From Brevundimonas sp. UBA5866 (GTDB lineage: Bacteria > Pseudomonadota > Alphaproteobacteria > Caulobacterales > Caulobacteraceae), in NCBI RefSeq assembly GCF_002432125.1, contig NZ_DJFS01000082.1, positions 1-8,863 on the forward strand: a stretch of DNA of 8,863 nt, written 5' to 3'. The notes under the pieces are model-generated. The model was not told the DNA's origin and did not search any database. It saw nothing but the letters and a program-made list of their open reading frames with translations. The position numbers and the translations under genes are program-made. Positions 1 to 6,860 of this stretch are shown here, in pieces (within the stretch, counting starts at the first letter, position 1; the number at the start of each line of letters is the position of its first letter).

Positions 1-905
1 TCCACGCCCTGCTCGGCCTGCTCAATCAGCGTGTCGCGGAACACCTCCCACGTCAGGTCCTCGGCAATGCCGTTCACCTTTTCCAGCGCTTGATAGAGCG
101 GCACCGTACCGATCGGCACAGGGGCGTTGCGGATGATCCATTCGCGGATGTTGTGGATGTTGCGGCCCGTGGACAGGTCCATCACCGTGTCCGCGCCCCA
201 GCGGATGGCCCAGACCATCTTGTCCACCTCCTCGGCCATCGATGAGGTGACCGCCGAGTTGCCGATATTGGCGTTGATCTTCACCAGGAAGTTTCGGCCA
301 ATCGCCATCGGCTCCAGTTCGGGGTGGTTGATGTTGGCCGGAATAATGGCGCGGCCACGGGCGATCTCGTCGCGCACGAACTCGGGCGTGACGAAATCGG
401 GAATGGCGGCACCGAAGCTTTCACCATCCCGCACCATCTGCTCGCGCATCTGCTGGCGACCGAGGTTTTCGCGGATGGCGACAAACTCCATCTCGGGTGT
501 GATGATACCGGCGCGGGCATAGGCCAACTGCGTCACCGCCCTGCCCGCCGTGGCGCGGCGCGGCGCGTTTCGCACCGGAAACTCCGGTGTCATCCTTTCG
601 GGTGAGACGAATCCGTTGTCTGCGGGCTGGATGGTCCGGCCCTCATAGATCTCGGTATCGCCCCGTGCGGAGATCCAGCTTTCACGCAACCGCTCCAGGC
701 CCTGTTCGATGCGGATCGTCTTGGCCGGATCGGTATAGGGGCCGCTGGAATCATAGACGGTGACGGGCGGCTCGTTGGCGCTGGGGTGCAGCGCGATCTC
801 ACGCAATGGCACGCGGATATCGGGGTGCAGTACGCCCGATCTGAAAATCTTGGTCGATGCGGGAAGCGATCCCGTGGTGACGGTAAGGTCAGGGGTAGAA
901 GTCAT
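1..905 (-). CDS. thiC: Phosphomethylpyrimidine synthase ThiC, N-terminal part (cut by window edge)
   Basis: ThiC is a radical-SAM enzyme that rearranges aminoimidazole ribotide into hydroxymethylpyrimidine phosphate, the pyrimidine half of thiamine, in the cytoplasm. The first 301 residues are visible and the frame runs open through the left edge. The family signatures are unmistakable: AGIITPEMEFVAIREN near residues 132-147, GRAIIPANINHPELEPM at 184-200, GRNFLVKINANIGNSAVTSS at 203-222, RWGADTVMDLSTGR at 235-248 and PVPIGTVPLYQALEKVNG at 262-279. Family members are about 600-630 residues, so roughly half is missing, including the C-terminal CxxCxxxxC iron-sulfur motif. The ATG at 905 is chosen because AAGGAG lies 6 nt upstream and the protein starts as expected for the family. 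The gene is preceded by a TPP riboswitch, so thiamine pyrophosphate should repress it. Confidence 0.97.
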   Translation of the reverse strand, partial: MTSTPDLTVTTGSLPASTKIFRSGVLHPDIRVPLREIALHPSANEPPVTVYDSSGPYTDPAKTIRIEQGLERLRESWISARGDTEIYEGRTIQPADNGFVSPERMTPEFPVRNAPRRATAGRAVTQLAYARAGIITPEMEFVAIRENLGRQQMREQMVRDGESFGAAIPDFVTPEFVRDEIARGRAIIPANINHPELEPMAIGRNFLVKINANIGNSAVTSSMAEEVDKMVWAIRWGADTVMDLSTGRNIHNIREWIIRNAPVPIGTVPLYQALEKVNGIAEDLTWEVFRDTLIEQAEQGV

Positions 906-909
906 GTCA

Positions 910-937
910 GGCTCCTTGCTCGCAAGCATTGGAGACC
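910..937 (-). promoter_or_regulatory. Possible Shine-Dalgarno-sequestering hairpin of thiC
   Basis: Reading the minus strand, GGTCTCC (937-931) can pair with GGAGCC (915-910), with one bulged T, around a small inner stem in GCTTGCGAGC. The 3' arm contains the GGAG of the thiC ribosome binding site, 6 nt before the ATG. This is the usual architecture of translationally acting TPP riboswitches in Proteobacteria. The pairing is visible in the sequence; its role as the ligand-controlled switch is inferred. Confidence 0.5.
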
Positions 938-971
938 CAGACACGGACGGAAGGGGGAATGGGCGTATCGG

Positions 972-1011
972 GGCGCAACCATCGCCGGAAACCAGCCGGA
1001 CCAGTCGCGCC
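972..1011 (-). promoter_or_regulatory. Hairpin in the thiC expression platform
   Basis: On the minus strand, GGCGCGAC (1011-1004) pairs with GTTGCGCC (979-972) over 8 bp with one G-U pair. The loop can form a further TCCGG/CCGG-type stem. It lies between the TPP aptamer and the thiC start. No T-run follows, so a simple intrinsic terminator is unlikely. The 5' arm could instead pair with GTGCC just upstream (loop ATTT), giving two mutually exclusive folds, which would suit a switch. This is inferred from hand-drawn pairing only. Confidence 0.4.
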
Positions 1012-1023
1012 AAATGGCACCCG

Positions 1024-1124
1024 CACCGTCCCTACGCCAGTGTGAACTGGATCAGGTTCATAGGGTCCCTGCGCTGCCGGATGGCGTAGCAGTATCTCAG
1101 CCCCTTGTCGGGACACCCCTGGTG
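1024..1124 (-). ncRNA. TPP riboswitch (THI element) controlling thiC
   Basis: The minus strand carries the classic thi-box aptamer. GGGGTGTCCC opens the 5' side. CTGAGA (1100-1095) is the pyrimidine-binding core. The P3 arm follows, then ACCC. TGAACCTGATCCAGTT (1060-1045) is the highly conserved P4/P5 side that contacts the pyrophosphate. GCGTAGGGA (1037-1029) closes the aptamer. The closing P1 stem is CACC (1124-1121 side) with GGTG (1027-1024). The aptamer sits about 118 nt upstream of the thiC ATG on the same strand, the standard arrangement. Binding of thiamine pyrophosphate is expected to shut down thiC expression, probably by hiding the ribosome binding site. Confidence 0.95.
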
Positions 1125-1132
1125 AGACCTGA

Positions 1133-1161
1133 TGTGTGGGATGGATTACCCGCCGTGTCAA
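1133..1161 (-). promoter_or_regulatory. Candidate thiC promoter (perfect -35, poor -10)
   Basis: TTGACA, a perfect -35 hexamer, reads on the minus strand at 1161-1156. A 17-nt spacer leads to CACACA (1138-1133), which is a poor -10 match. A start about 8 nt further on would fall at about 1125, exactly where the riboswitch P1 stem begins, which supports the placement. The -10 is weak, so this is tentative; thiC could also be reached by read-through from regA. Confidence 0.35.
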
Positions 1162-1169
1162 CGCGGGTA
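1147..1169. repeat. Perfect 7-bp inverted repeat between regA and thiC leader
   Basis: TACCCGC (1147-1153) and GCGGGTA (1163-1169) form a perfect inverted repeat with a 9-nt loop, 17 nt beyond the regA stop codon. As RNA from the cyo-reg operon it would make a G+C-rich stem and could act as a terminator, but no T-run follows on the minus strand. The loop holds the TTGACA of the candidate thiC promoter, so it could equally be an operator. The repeat is seen directly; either role is inferred. Confidence 0.55.
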
Positions 1170-1185
1170 TGCGAGTGGCGTTCGC

Positions 1186-1731
1186 TCAGGTGACGCGGCG
1201 TTTTTCCAGTTTGCGGGCCAGCGTGCGGCGGTGCATGCCGAGGCGGCGGGCGGCCTCGGAGATGTTGAAGTCGGTTTCCACGAGGGTTTCGTGGATGCGC
1301 TCCCACTCCAGCGTCTTGATCGAGGTGGGGCGGGCGGTCAGCGGGGCCGAGGCATCGCCGCTTTCCTTAGAGAAGGCCGCCTCGATTTCATCGGTACCGG
1401 CGGGCTTGGCCAGATAGTGACGCGCGCCCAGCTTGATGGCCTCGACCGCCGTGGCGATGCTGGCGAACCCCGTCAGGACGACGATCACCATCTCCGGATC
1501 GAAGGCATGCAGTTCCTGCACGCAGGTCAGGCCCGAGGACGTGCCCAGTTTAAGATCCACCACGGCATACTGCGGGCGCTGGTTGGCCAGCACCAGCCGC
1601 ATGTCCTCTGGGCTGCGGGCCGACAGCACCTGATAGCCACGCCGCTCGAACGAACGGCGCAGGGTGCGTGCGAACGACTCGTCGTCCTCGACGATCAGCA
1701 GGCTGCGGGCATCATCGGTCATGGTGCTCAT
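1186..1731 (-). CDS. regA: Redox response regulator RegA/PrrA/ActR family
   Basis: This is the DNA-binding response regulator of the RegB/RegA system, which in Rhodobacter and relatives controls terminal oxidases, photosynthesis and other redox processes. The 181 residues have the family length. The receiver domain (about 10-120) shows acidic pocket E15-D16-D17, phosphoacceptor D59 in VVDLKLG, T87 and K109 (AKPAG). A proline-containing linker (about 125-137) leads to a Fis-type helix-turn-helix at about 140-178, with NISEAARRLGMHRRTLARKL, the signature recognition region of RegA proteins. Its ATG overlaps the regB stop codon (ATGA), and no good ribosome binding site is at the ideal distance, so translation is probably coupled to regB. 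A second in-frame ATG lies three codons downstream. It is the last gene of the cyo operon. Confidence 0.93.
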   Translation of the reverse strand: MSTMTDDARSLLIVEDDESFARTLRRSFERRGYQVLSARSPEDMRLVLANQRPQYAVVDLKLGTSSGLTCVQELHAFDPEMVIVVLTGFASIATAVEAIKLGARHYLAKPAGTDEIEAAFSKESGDASAPLTARPTSIKTLEWERIHETLVETDFNISEAARRLGMHRRTLARKLEKRRVT

Positions 1732-3044
1732 TTCGGGGCCAATGCCTCGGTCGGCAAGCGGAGCTGCACACTAGCACCGCCCTCGCGACGGTTCGAGGCG
1801 ACAACTTCGCCCCCCAGGGTACGCATGGTGTTGACCAGAAGGAACAGGCCCAGCCCCGCTCCCGCCCTGCCCTTGGTGCTCTGATAGGGCTGGCCCAGAC
1901 GCGAAAGGATCTGCTGCGGGATTCCCGGACCGTCATCCAGGAAGGTCAGAATGATCTGCTCGCCATCCGCAACGGCATTGAGGACCAGCGATCCGGCCTC
2001 GGCCTCGGCGGCGTTGTCAATCAGGGCGCTTAGAACCTGACGCAGGGCTTCGTCGGCGATGATGAACGGGTCATGCGGACTGGGGCCGATCTGCTCGACC
2101 TTCAACGCCGTGCTGCCGCGCTCGTGCCACTCCTGCACCACTTCGCCAAGGAAGGACGACAGGCGCATCACCCGCGGCGATTGTCCGCGTGCGGCACCGG
2201 CAGCCATCAGAATATTGGTGACAATCGATTTGCAGCGATCCACCTCGGACTGCATCTGCTCGACATCGGCCAAAAGCTCTGGATCATCCTTGATGGCCGC
2301 GATGTGCCGCCAGTCGCCCAACAGCACACTGATGGACGCCAGGGGCGTGCCCAGTTCGTGCGCCGCGCCCGATGCCAACAGCCCCATACGGACGATGTGT
2401 TCATGCTCGGCCGCTTGCTGGCGGCTCTCGGCCATCCAGGCGTCGCGGGCGCGGACGTTGCGGATGGTGCGGCTGACAAAAGCAGCCAGCAGTACCGCGA
2501 TCAGCATGAAGTTGATGATCGCGCCCTGCATCAGCAGGCCCAGCCGTTCGTCCGCCCCTTCAGGCAGGAGCAGCGGCCTGTGCATCAGGGCCAGTGCCGC
2601 CATGATGGCACTGGTGCCCAATACGAAAATCCACACATAGCGACGGCGCAGCAGCACCGCCGCCAGCACGATCTGCATCACGAACAGGGCCGAGAAGGGA
2701 TTGCTGGCCCCGCCGCTGAAATAGAGCAGCCACGTCAGGGCCCCTGCGTCGATGCACAGGGCGGTGAAAATCTCGCCGTCCGTAATCGCCAGCCGCCGGC
2801 GAACCAACGGAAGGCTGACAAGGTTCAGAACCACCAGAACCGTTGGGGCCAGCAACAGCCATCCCAGTGGCAGCGGGATGCCATAGCCCCAGTGGACAAC
2901 AGCAATGGTCAGGGCCTGCCCCACCACGGCGAACCAGCGCAACTGGATCAGCAGCAACATGTTGCGCCGCCCTGCCGCGCCCGGCGGAAGCGGGGCTCCG
3001 TCGGTCTGTCCGGTCAGGAGGTCAAACAGGGACCCGATTTTCAA
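1728..3044 (-). CDS. regB: Redox sensor histidine kinase RegB/PrrB/ActS family
   Basis: RegB is a membrane sensor kinase that phosphorylates RegA and is inhibited by oxidised quinone and by oxidation of a cysteine. The 438-residue product has about six membrane segments (roughly 30-190). The family quinone-site motif GGxxNPF is present at 111-117. The H-box has H229 in GAAHELGTPL. C271 in DRCKSIV occupies the position of the redox-active cysteine known in the family. The ATP-binding domain has the N-box around N344, G1 DDGPGIP at 370-376 and G2 GAGLGL at 395-400. The chosen start is TTG, overlapping the surf1 stop (TTGA), with AAGGAG 11 nt upstream. The first in-frame ATG is at residue 29, has no ribosome binding site and would remove the cytosolic N-terminus. 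The end overlaps regA by 4 nt. Confidence 0.93.
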   Translation of the reverse strand: MKIGSLFDLLTGQTDGAPLPPGAAGRRNMLLLIQLRWFAVVGQALTIAVVHWGYGIPLPLGWLLLAPTVLVVLNLVSLPLVRRRLAITDGEIFTALCIDAGALTWLLYFSGGASNPFSALFVMQIVLAAVLLRRRYVWIFVLGTSAIMAALALMHRPLLLPEGADERLGLLMQGAIINFMLIAVLLAAFVSRTIRNVRARDAWMAESRQQAAEHEHIVRMGLLASGAAHELGTPLASISVLLGDWRHIAAIKDDPELLADVEQMQSEVDRCKSIVTNILMAAGAARGQSPRVMRLSSFLGEVVQEWHERGSTALKVEQIGPSPHDPFIIADEALRQVLSALIDNAAEAEAGSLVLNAVADGEQIILTFLDDGPGIPQQILSRLGQPYQSTKGRAGAGLGLFLLVNTMRTLGGEVVASNRREGGASVQLRLPTEALAPK

Positions 3045-3805
3045 TGCCTTGCCATCTCCTTGCGGCGGCGCTCTCGCAGGAAGAGGACCATGCCCACCAG
3101 AGAGCCCGCTGCCAAGCCGAACCAGGTCAGGGCATAGACTAGGTGGCTGTTGGCGAACTTGATCACCGTCATACCCGCACGCGGAAAGGCCGCAGGGTCA
3201 GCCCCCTCGATGGTCTGTGCATCGATGAAATAGGGCGCCGCTTTCAGGCCCTTGGCGGCTGCGATGGCGTCGACATCGCGCGAGAACCAGTTGTCGAGGT
3301 TCGCATCGTTTTCACGCAGGAAACCGCCCTTGGGCTCACTCAGGCGCAACAGGCCGACGACCTCGCCGTCCTGCGGACCCTCCGGAAGGTCGGCCTTCAT
3401 GTCCTGTGGCACGAACCCGCGATTGACCAGAACGGTAAAGCCGGAGCGCGTTTCCAAAGGCGTCAGGACCCACCAGCCGCCGCCCAGTTCGGTCACGGCC
3501 TTGACCGCAACCTGTGCGTCATAGCGGAAGCGGCCCGAGGCCTTCACACGAAGGTACTCGTGGTCGTCGCGGGTAATGGTGACATCCGGTGCCGGTGCCT
3601 CGACGGGGGCGGCATGTACCCGTGTCTCGACCCGCTCGATCAGGGCCAGTTTCCAGCCCAGACGCTGTACCTGCCAGATGCCCAGCGCCATGAACCCCGC
3701 GAACAGGATCAGGAATAGCGTCACCACCAATATGCGCCAAAGGCGGCCACCCGTGGGGTGACCGCCTTCAAAACGCACGGACGGAGGATTTTGTCCGTCA
3801 GTCAT
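3041..3805 (-). CDS. SURF1 family oxidase assembly protein (probable quinol-oxidase type)
   Basis: SURF1 proteins help insert heme into subunit I of heme-copper oxidases at the membrane. The 254 residues show the family layout: a first membrane helix (about 24-44) ending in LGIWQVQRLGWK, a periplasmic domain with WWVLTPLETRSGFTVLVNRGFVP at about 111-133 and NWFSRD at 172-177, then a second helix (about 222-244) introduced by the conserved HLVYALTWFGLA. The ATG at 3805 is preferred: GAGG lies 6 nt upstream and it leaves an 8-nt gap after cyoD. An upstream non-ATG start at 3868 would overlap cyoD by 55 nt and add 21 unrelated residues. In Paracoccus, separate SURF1 proteins serve the cytochrome c and quinol oxidases; the position next to cyoD suggests the quinol-oxidase type. 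The stop overlaps the regB start. Confidence 0.9.
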   Translation of the reverse strand: MTDGQNPPSVRFEGGHPTGGRLWRILVVTLFLILFAGFMALGIWQVQRLGWKLALIERVETRVHAAPVEAPAPDVTITRDDHEYLRVKASGRFRYDAQVAVKAVTELGGGWWVLTPLETRSGFTVLVNRGFVPQDMKADLPEGPQDGEVVGLLRLSEPKGGFLRENDANLDNWFSRDVDAIAAAKGLKAAPYFIDAQTIEGADPAAFPRAGMTVIKFANSHLVYALTWFGLAAGSLVGMVLFLRERRRKEMARH

Positions 3806-3813
3806 CTCATGCC

Positions 3814-4191
3814 TCAACCAAAGCTCGGCATGGTGTGGACCGGCATCATGTTCGCGTTCAGATGCCACATGACCCAGATCGAACCGGCGACCGCAATCAC
3901 CACAACGATCAGGGTGAAGATGAAGGCCAGCATGTTCCAGCCACCTTCCGACTTCGGATGCATGTGCAGGAAGTAGATCATATGAACCACCATCTGCACG
4001 GCGGCGAAAGCCACGATGATGATGGCGGTCGCCTGTTTGGGCAGCAGCCCCATCATGACCAGTGCGAACGGGATGGCCGTCAGGACAACCGAGGCGACGA
4101 AGCCGATGAAGTAGTCACGGTACGAGCCGTGGTACTCGACCTCGTCGTGATGGTCGTCGTGGTGGGCTTGGTGCGTGTCGTGTGCGCTCAT
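3814..4191 (-). CDS. cyoD: Cytochrome bo3 ubiquinol oxidase subunit IV
   Basis: CyoD is the small membrane subunit that helps assemble and stabilise the CuB site of the bo3 quinol oxidase. The 125 residues are slightly longer than E. coli CyoD (109). A histidine-rich hydrophilic N-terminus (seven His in the first 21 residues) is followed by GSYRDYFIGFVASVVLT and three predicted membrane helices at roughly 26-48, 53-75 and 87-110. VQMVVHMIYFLHM is the typical family segment of the second helix. The ATG at 4191 shares one base with the cyoC stop (TGATG). A GTG one codon upstream is an alternative that would make the overlap 4 nt. A GGGG stretch 8 nt upstream is the likely ribosome binding site. 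Confidence 0.95.
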   Translation of the reverse strand: MSAHDTHQAHHDDHHDEVEYHGSYRDYFIGFVASVVLTAIPFALVMMGLLPKQATAIIIVAFAAVQMVVHMIYFLHMHPKSEGGWNMLAFIFTLIVVVIAVAGSIWVMWHLNANMMPVHTMPSFG

Positions 4192-4835
4192 CACAGGGAC
4201 CCCATCAGATAGACAAAGGTGAAGACGCCGATCCAGATCACGTCAAGGAAGTGCCAGAACATCGACAGGCACATCAGGCGACGTTTGTTGGCCGGGATCA
4301 GGCCCTTCATTTTCACCTGCACCATCAGCGTCACCAGCCAGATGATGCCAAAGGTCACGTGCAGGCCGTGGGTGCCGACAAGGATGAAGAAGGCCGACAG
4401 GAAGCCGCTGCGTTGCGGGGTCGCGCCCAGGTGGATCAGGTGCTGGAACTCGTAGAGCTCGATACCCAGGAAGGCCAGGCCGAACAGGCCGGTGACGGCC
4501 AGCCAGGTCAGGGTCTGGCCGACCTTGCCCTTCATCATCGCCAGCATGGCGAAGCCGTAGGTAATCGACGAGAACAGCAGCATGGCCGTGTTCACCGCGA
4601 TCAGGTTCAGGTCGAACAGGTCTTTGGGCGACGGACCCGCCGCATAGTTGCCACCCAGCACGGCATAGACCGCAAACAGGATCGCAAAGATGAGGCAGTC
4701 GCTCATCAGATACATCCAGAAGCCCAGCATGGTGCTGGAGCCTTCCGGATGGTGCGGCTCGGTTTCAGGGTGCCACAGCGGGGCACCCTTTTCATCGACG
4801 TAGTCGGGATTGATGGGAGCTTGTGCAGCGCTCAT
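4191..4835 (-). CDS. cyoC: Cytochrome bo3 ubiquinol oxidase subunit III
   Basis: CyoC is the subunit III homologue of the heme-copper oxidase and carries no cofactors. It supports proton uptake and stability of the core. The 214 residues (E. coli 204) contain five membrane helices at about 36-60, 74-98, 107-127, 145-170 and 188-212, matching the five-helix quinol-oxidase form and not the seven-helix cytochrome c oxidase form. Family segments visible are STMLGFWMYLMSDCLIF at 34-50, GIELYEFQHLI at 124-134, GTHGLHVTFGIIW at 154-166 and WHFLDVIWIGVFTFVYL at 194-210. The start has AAAGGGG about 7 nt upstream, 4 nt after the cyoB stop. The stop shares a base with the cyoD start. Confidence 0.96.
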   Translation of the reverse strand: MSAAQAPINPDYVDEKGAPLWHPETEPHHPEGSSTMLGFWMYLMSDCLIFAILFAVYAVLGGNYAAGPSPKDLFDLNLIAVNTAMLLFSSITYGFAMLAMMKGKVGQTLTWLAVTGLFGLAFLGIELYEFQHLIHLGATPQRSGFLSAFFILVGTHGLHVTFGIIWLVTLMVQVKMKGLIPANKRRLMCLSMFWHFLDVIWIGVFTFVYLMGSL

Positions 4836-4839
4836 CGGA

Positions 4840-6852
4840 TCACCCCTTTACCTGCAGTTGGGCCAGGGCGTTGGTCCGAGCATCCTCGGTCGCCACAACC
4901 TCTTCCACCGGGATGTAGTAGTCGCGGCGGTAGTTGAACGTATGGGCGATAGCCACGACGATGATCGCGAGGAACGACGCCGCAGCCAGCCACCAGATGT
5001 ACCAGATCAGGGCCAGGCCACAGATCATGCTAAGCGCCGACAGGATCACACCCGTGCCGGTGTTCGAAGGCATGTGAATGGCTTCGAAACCCTTGGTCGG
5101 ACGGACGTAGCCGCGCGACTTCATATCGGCCCAGCTGTCCGAGTCATGGATGATCGGGGTCTTGGCAAAGTTGTAGGCCGGCGGCGGCGACGAGGTCGCC
5201 CATTCCAGCGTACGGCCATCCCACGGATCGCCCGATTCATCGCGCAGCTTGTCGCGGTTGATGATCGACACGGCGAACTGGATCAGCATGGCCAGGATAC
5301 CGCAGGCGATGATCGCAACACCCACGGCGGCGATGATGAACCAGATCTGGTAGGCCGGATCGTCAAAGACGCGCATGCGACGGGTCACGCCCATGAAGCC
5401 CAGCACATAGAGCGGGGTGAAGGCGACCCAGAAGCCGACCACCCAGCACCAGAAGCTGACGAGGCCCCACTTCTTGTCCAGCTTATAGCCGAAGGCTTTC
5501 GGCCACCAGTAGTTGATAGCGGCGAACAGGCCGAACAGCACACCGCCGATGATGACGTTGTGGAAGTGGGCGATCAGGAACAGCGAGTTGTGCAGCACGA
5601 AGTCAGCCGGCGGAACGGCCAGCATCACGCCGGTCATGCCACCGATGACGAAGGTCAGCATGAAGGCCACCAGCCACATCATCGGCAGCTCGAAACGGAT
5701 GCGGCCGCGGTACATGGTGAAGAGCCAGTTGAAGATCTTCGCCCCGGTCGGGATCGAGATGATCATGGTGGTGATGCCGAAGAACGAGTTCACCGACGCA
5801 CCCGAGCCCATCGTGAAGAAGTGGTGCAGCCACACCAGATACGACAGGATGGTGATGCAGACGGTCGCGTAGACCATCGATGTGTAACCGAACAGGCGCT
5901 TGCCCGAGAAGGTCGAGGCGACTTCCGAGAACACGCCGAACAGCGGCAGGATCAGGATGTAGACCTCGGGGTGACCCCAGATCCAGATCAGGTTCACGTA
6001 CATCATCGGGTTGCCGCCGAAGTCGTTCGTGAAGAAGTTGGTGCCGACGTAACGGTCAAGCGACAGCAGGACCAGGGTGGCGGTCAGGATCGGGAAGGAA
6101 GCCACGATCAGGATGTTGGCGCACAGGGAGGTCCAGGTGAACACCGGCATCTTCATCATGCCCATGCCCGGAGCGCGCATCTTGATGATGGTCGCGATCA
6201 GGTTGATGCCGGACAGGGTTGTGCCCACCCCCGCGACCTGAAGCGCCCAGATATAGTAATCGACCCCCACGCCCGGGCTGTAGGCAATGCCCGACAGCGG
6301 CGGATAGGCCAGCCAGCCGGTACGTGCGAACTCGCCCACGAACAGCGAGGCCATGACCATGATGGCACCCGCCGTCGTCATCCAGAACGAGAAGTTGTTC
6401 AGGAAGGGGAACGACACGTCGCGCGCACCGATCTGCAGCGGGACCAGATAGTTCATCAGGCCCGTGATCATCGGCATGGCCACGAAGAAGATCATGATCA
6501 CGCCGTGGGCGGTGAAGATCTGGTCATAGTGGTGCGCGTTCAGATAGCCCTCGGAACCCCCGAAGGCGATCGCTTGCTGGATACGCATCATGACCGCATC
6601 GGCAAAGCCGCGCAGGAACATGACCAGACCCAGGATCATGTACATGATCCCGATCTTCTTGTGGTCGACCGTGGTGAACCACTCTTTCCAGAGATAGCCC
6701 CACAGCTTGTATTTGGTCAGGAGCGCCAGCACACCCAGACCGCCAAGAACAACCACGGCAAAGGTGACGTGGACGATCGGGTCGGAAGGGATGGCGTCCC
6801 AGTTCAGTCGCCCTAGCAGGGGCGAGAAGCTTGTTGTTTCTTCAGCAGCCAT
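4840..6852 (-). CDS. cyoB: Cytochrome bo3 ubiquinol oxidase subunit I (catalytic)
   Basis: CyoB reduces oxygen to water with electrons from ubiquinol and pumps protons across the inner membrane. It has 670 residues (E. coli 663), and key residues line up with E. coli at an offset of 10. Low-spin heme b ligands are H116 and H431, the heme o3 ligand is H429, and CuB ligands are H294, H343 and H344. The Tyr cross-linked to a CuB histidine is Y298 in WGHPEVYIL. The K-channel lysine is K372; D-channel residues are D145 and E296. The quinol-site residues R81, D85, H108 and Q111 are all present, confirming a quinol and not cytochrome c oxidase. It begins 8 nt after the cyoA stop with only a weak ribosome binding site, suggesting translational coupling. 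The 668-aa open frame on the opposite strand is a shadow. Confidence 0.98.
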   Translation of the reverse strand: MAAEETTSFSPLLGRLNWDAIPSDPIVHVTFAVVVLGGLGVLALLTKYKLWGYLWKEWFTTVDHKKIGIMYMILGLVMFLRGFADAVMMRIQQAIAFGGSEGYLNAHHYDQIFTAHGVIMIFFVAMPMITGLMNYLVPLQIGARDVSFPFLNNFSFWMTTAGAIMVMASLFVGEFARTGWLAYPPLSGIAYSPGVGVDYYIWALQVAGVGTTLSGINLIATIIKMRAPGMGMMKMPVFTWTSLCANILIVASFPILTATLVLLSLDRYVGTNFFTNDFGGNPMMYVNLIWIWGHPEVYILILPLFGVFSEVASTFSGKRLFGYTSMVYATVCITILSYLVWLHHFFTMGSGASVNSFFGITTMIISIPTGAKIFNWLFTMYRGRIRFELPMMWLVAFMLTFVIGGMTGVMLAVPPADFVLHNSLFLIAHFHNVIIGGVLFGLFAAINYWWPKAFGYKLDKKWGLVSFWCWVVGFWVAFTPLYVLGFMGVTRRMRVFDDPAYQIWFIIAAVGVAIIACGILAMLIQFAVSIINRDKLRDESGDPWDGRTLEWATSSPPPAYNFAKTPIIHDSDSWADMKSRGYVRPTKGFEAIHMPSNTGTGVILSALSMICGLALIWYIWWLAAASFLAIIVVAIAHTFNYRRDYYIPVEEVVATEDARTNALAQLQVKG

Positions 6853-6860
6853 GACGGCAC

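Noticed and set aside
1132..1884. A 250-codon open frame on the plus strand, across regA and the spacer
   Set aside because: It runs antisense to regA and into regB and has no domain or ribosome binding site that I can see.
2073..3137. A 354-codon open frame on the plus strand, opposite regB
   Set aside because: The product is Gln/Arg/His-rich low-complexity sequence, crosses the surf1/regB junction and has no recognisable domain; RegB on the other strand is unambiguous.
3806..3868. The 21-residue N-terminal extension of the SURF1 frame
   Set aside because: It would overlap the end of cyoD by 55 nt and begin at a non-ATG codon; the ATG at 3805 has a GAGG at good spacing.
4810..6816. A 668-codon open frame on the plus strand, opposite cyoB
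   Set aside because: It mirrors cyoB almost exactly, is dominated by His, Asp, Arg, Gln and Gly with no hydrophobic core or known motif, and is explained by high-G+C codon use on the true strand.
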